7,575 nucleotides of DNA from Chitinophaga pinensis (GTDB lineage Bacteria > Bacteroidota > Bacteroidia > Flavobacteriales_D > Crocinitomicaceae), in the NCBI GenBank assembly GCA_945861175.1, contig CAMATR010000070.1:1-7575 (forward strand), given 5' to 3'. A program made the position numbers and the translations under genes. How positions within the stretch are numbered: the first letter of the stretch is position 1; each line of letters begins with the position of its first letter. Shown here piece by piece: positions 6,405 through 7,575 of this stretch. The notes below the pieces were generated by a model. It searched no databases. It had not been told where the DNA came from and worked only from the letters and a program-made list of their open reading frames with translations.

Positions 6405-7575
6405 TTATAGCCATTTCACATCGAATTGTTCTAGAGACGGTTTTTTTTGAAATCTAACAACGAAAGTATGCCTTCCTGGTAATAAATCAATGAAATTTTG
6501 ATCTAGATGAACACCGGAAATACTTGAGTAAATCCAAATATTCCGAAGATATTTTGAATTTGTTAATGATAATTTTGCAGTTTTATTTACTTCATCGATT
6601 TCGGTTAATTCTAATTTGATATCTGATAAATTTGCTTTACCATATAACTTTGGCAAATGCGAAAATGTACGAAGGTGCCTCATTCCTTTTGCATCGTTCC
6701 ATTGAAATTGAATCACAAAATTTTCCGTGTCTAATTTCTTGTCAATACAACTATGACAAACCTTCTCCACTGAACTGCCTGAAATTGTTTTCTGTAGCTG
6801 GTCAGATAAAAGTTCCTTACCTTTTAAGTTATATATTTTGTAATTTAAATCAAGCTGAAATGTATCTGGTTGATCTGAAAGTAAATAATACTCCTCCACT
6901 CCGCTTGCGCTAATTTTAGAGAGTATTGCCACATCTTCATAGTCGTCTTTTACCCAATATTGAAGTGCCTTCCAATTACCAAAATAATCCATACTCGACC
7001 ATGATGGCGCCGGCCAGCAATCGTTTACCTGCCAATATAAAGTCCCCATACATCTCGGTGCATCTAGACGATGCCCTGTAACAGCTTGTCGTACTGCTGA
7101 TGCTTGAGTTAATTGGGAGAAATAAACGAATTCTTCAAAATTTATTGGCTCACCAAAAAGCAATTTCGCATGTTTGAGTATCATTCCATTGCCAACATAA
7201 CTTTTCTGATGATGCTTCATTACCTCTGAACCCAAATCCCAATCCTTCTTTTCAGAAAAAGTAAGTAAGGTGGAATATTCCGGAAAACTCTGAAATCCAT
7301 ATTCCGCATTAAAACGACCTATTTTTTTGGCAAAATCACTCATGGGGTCCTTACCGTGCCAAACACCCCAATAATGTTGTGATCCATGATTGTAAAATTC
7401 ATCTTTCCCCCAATTACTGAGTGGTGATGTATGAATATATGGCGTGTTTGTATAACGAGAAACTGTAACAGGTATTAACTGCTTAAAAAGACGAATATAT
7501 GATTCCTCTATCTCTTTCGCTGCCGCACCATAAAGATTGTATTTTAACTGAAACCCCCAGTTTTTCCATGCTACA
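6405..7575 (-). CDS. GH2 beta-mannosidase, C-terminal half (5' end outside window)
   Basis: The frame is open from the right edge (first full codon 7574-7572) to TAA at 6407-6405, giving 389 residues; full family members have about 820-880. The first visible residues, VAWKNWGFQL, are the sequence that follows the family's G-N-N-E acid/base motif, so that Glu should lie only a few codons beyond the edge. Next come TPYIHTSPLS, HYWGVWHGKDP (67-77) and RFNAEYGFQSFPEYSTL (87-103), which holds the catalytic nucleophile Glu91. GTLYWQVNDCWPAPSWSSMD (177-196) then FGNWKALQYW closes the TIM barrel and is diagnostic for beta-mannosidases within GH2. Residues from about 210 on are beta-sandwich domains. 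The enzyme removes terminal beta-mannose, for example from mannan oligosaccharides or N-glycan cores. Met78 (ATG 7343) is internal, not a start, because the conserved barrel continues upstream of it. Any signal peptide is outside the window. No other glycan genes are visible here. Confidence 0.92.
   Translation of the reverse strand, partial: VAWKNWGFQLKYNLYGAAAKEIEESYIRLFKQLIPVTVSRYTNTPYIHTSPLSNWGKDEFYNHGSQHYWGVWHGKDPMSDFAKKIGRFNAEYGFQSFPEYSTLLTFSEKKDWDLGSEVMKHHQKSYVGNGMILKHAKLLFGEPINFEEFVYFSQLTQASAVRQAVTGHRLDAPRCMGTLYWQVNDCWPAPSWSSMDYFGNWKALQYWVKDDYEDVAILSKISASGVEEYYLLSDQPDTFQLDLNYKIYNLKGKELLSDQLQKTISGSSVEKVCHSCIDKKLDTENFVIQFQWNDAKGMRHLRTFSHLPKLYGKANLSDIKLELTEIDEVNKTAKLSLTNSKYLRNIWIYSSISGVHLDQNFIDLLPGRHTFVVRFQKKPSLEQFDVKWL

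Noticed and set aside
6632..6913. Plus-strand open frame of 93 codons
   Set aside because: It is antisense to the C-terminal beta-sandwich part of the beta-mannosidase, with no start context or motif.
4005..7575. Minus-strand gene series as a dedicated polysaccharide-utilisation or defence operon
   Set aside because: Only the mannosidase acts on glycans; no SusC/SusD pair, transporter, nuclease or toxin lies among these genes, and the PsbP-like gene has its own promoter element. Close spacing alone is not evidence of a shared pathway.

Overview
The window is AT-rich chromosomal DNA that looks like Bacteroidota, most likely the class Flavobacteriia. Four things point there: an outer-membrane beta-barrel receptor with a carboxypeptidase-regulatory-like N-terminal domain, a dipeptide epimerase with Bacteroidota-style motifs, the near absence of Shine-Dalgarno sequences before clear start codons, and several matches to the Bacteroidota -7 promoter element TAnnTTTG. 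It holds seven protein genes. Two are cut by the window edges. I saw no rRNA, tRNA, CRISPR array, insertion sequence or phage gene.

Layout. Positions 1-1490 (minus) are the N-terminal two thirds or so of a TonB-receptor-like outer membrane protein whose 3' end lies left of the window. A 254-bp divergent spacer with a perfect 14-bp palindrome separates it from a membrane-anchored SPFH (stomatin/prohibitin/flotillin) protein at 1745-2665 (plus). A POTRA-less BamA/TamA-family outer membrane barrel follows on the same strand (2845-3966). From the right edge a minus-strand series runs inward: the C-terminal half of a GH2 beta-mannosidase (6405 to the edge), an RluA-family pseudouridine synthase (5663-6364), a small secreted PsbP/DcrB-like protein (5077-5598) and a dipeptide epimerase (4005-5039). 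That series meets the barrel gene tail to tail, with 38 bp between them.

How they fit together. The minus-strand genes are closely spaced (40, 64 and 37 bp) and may be partly co-transcribed, but their functions do not form one pathway: mannoside hydrolysis, RNA modification, an unknown exported protein, and cell-wall peptide or dipeptide recycling. The SPFH and barrel genes share a direction but are 179 bp apart. I see no convincing new multi-gene system. The points most worth a second look are the divergent palindrome, the re-assigned start of the PsbP-like gene with a promoter element just ahead of it, the forced GTG start of the epimerase, and the SPFH/BamA-like pairing.
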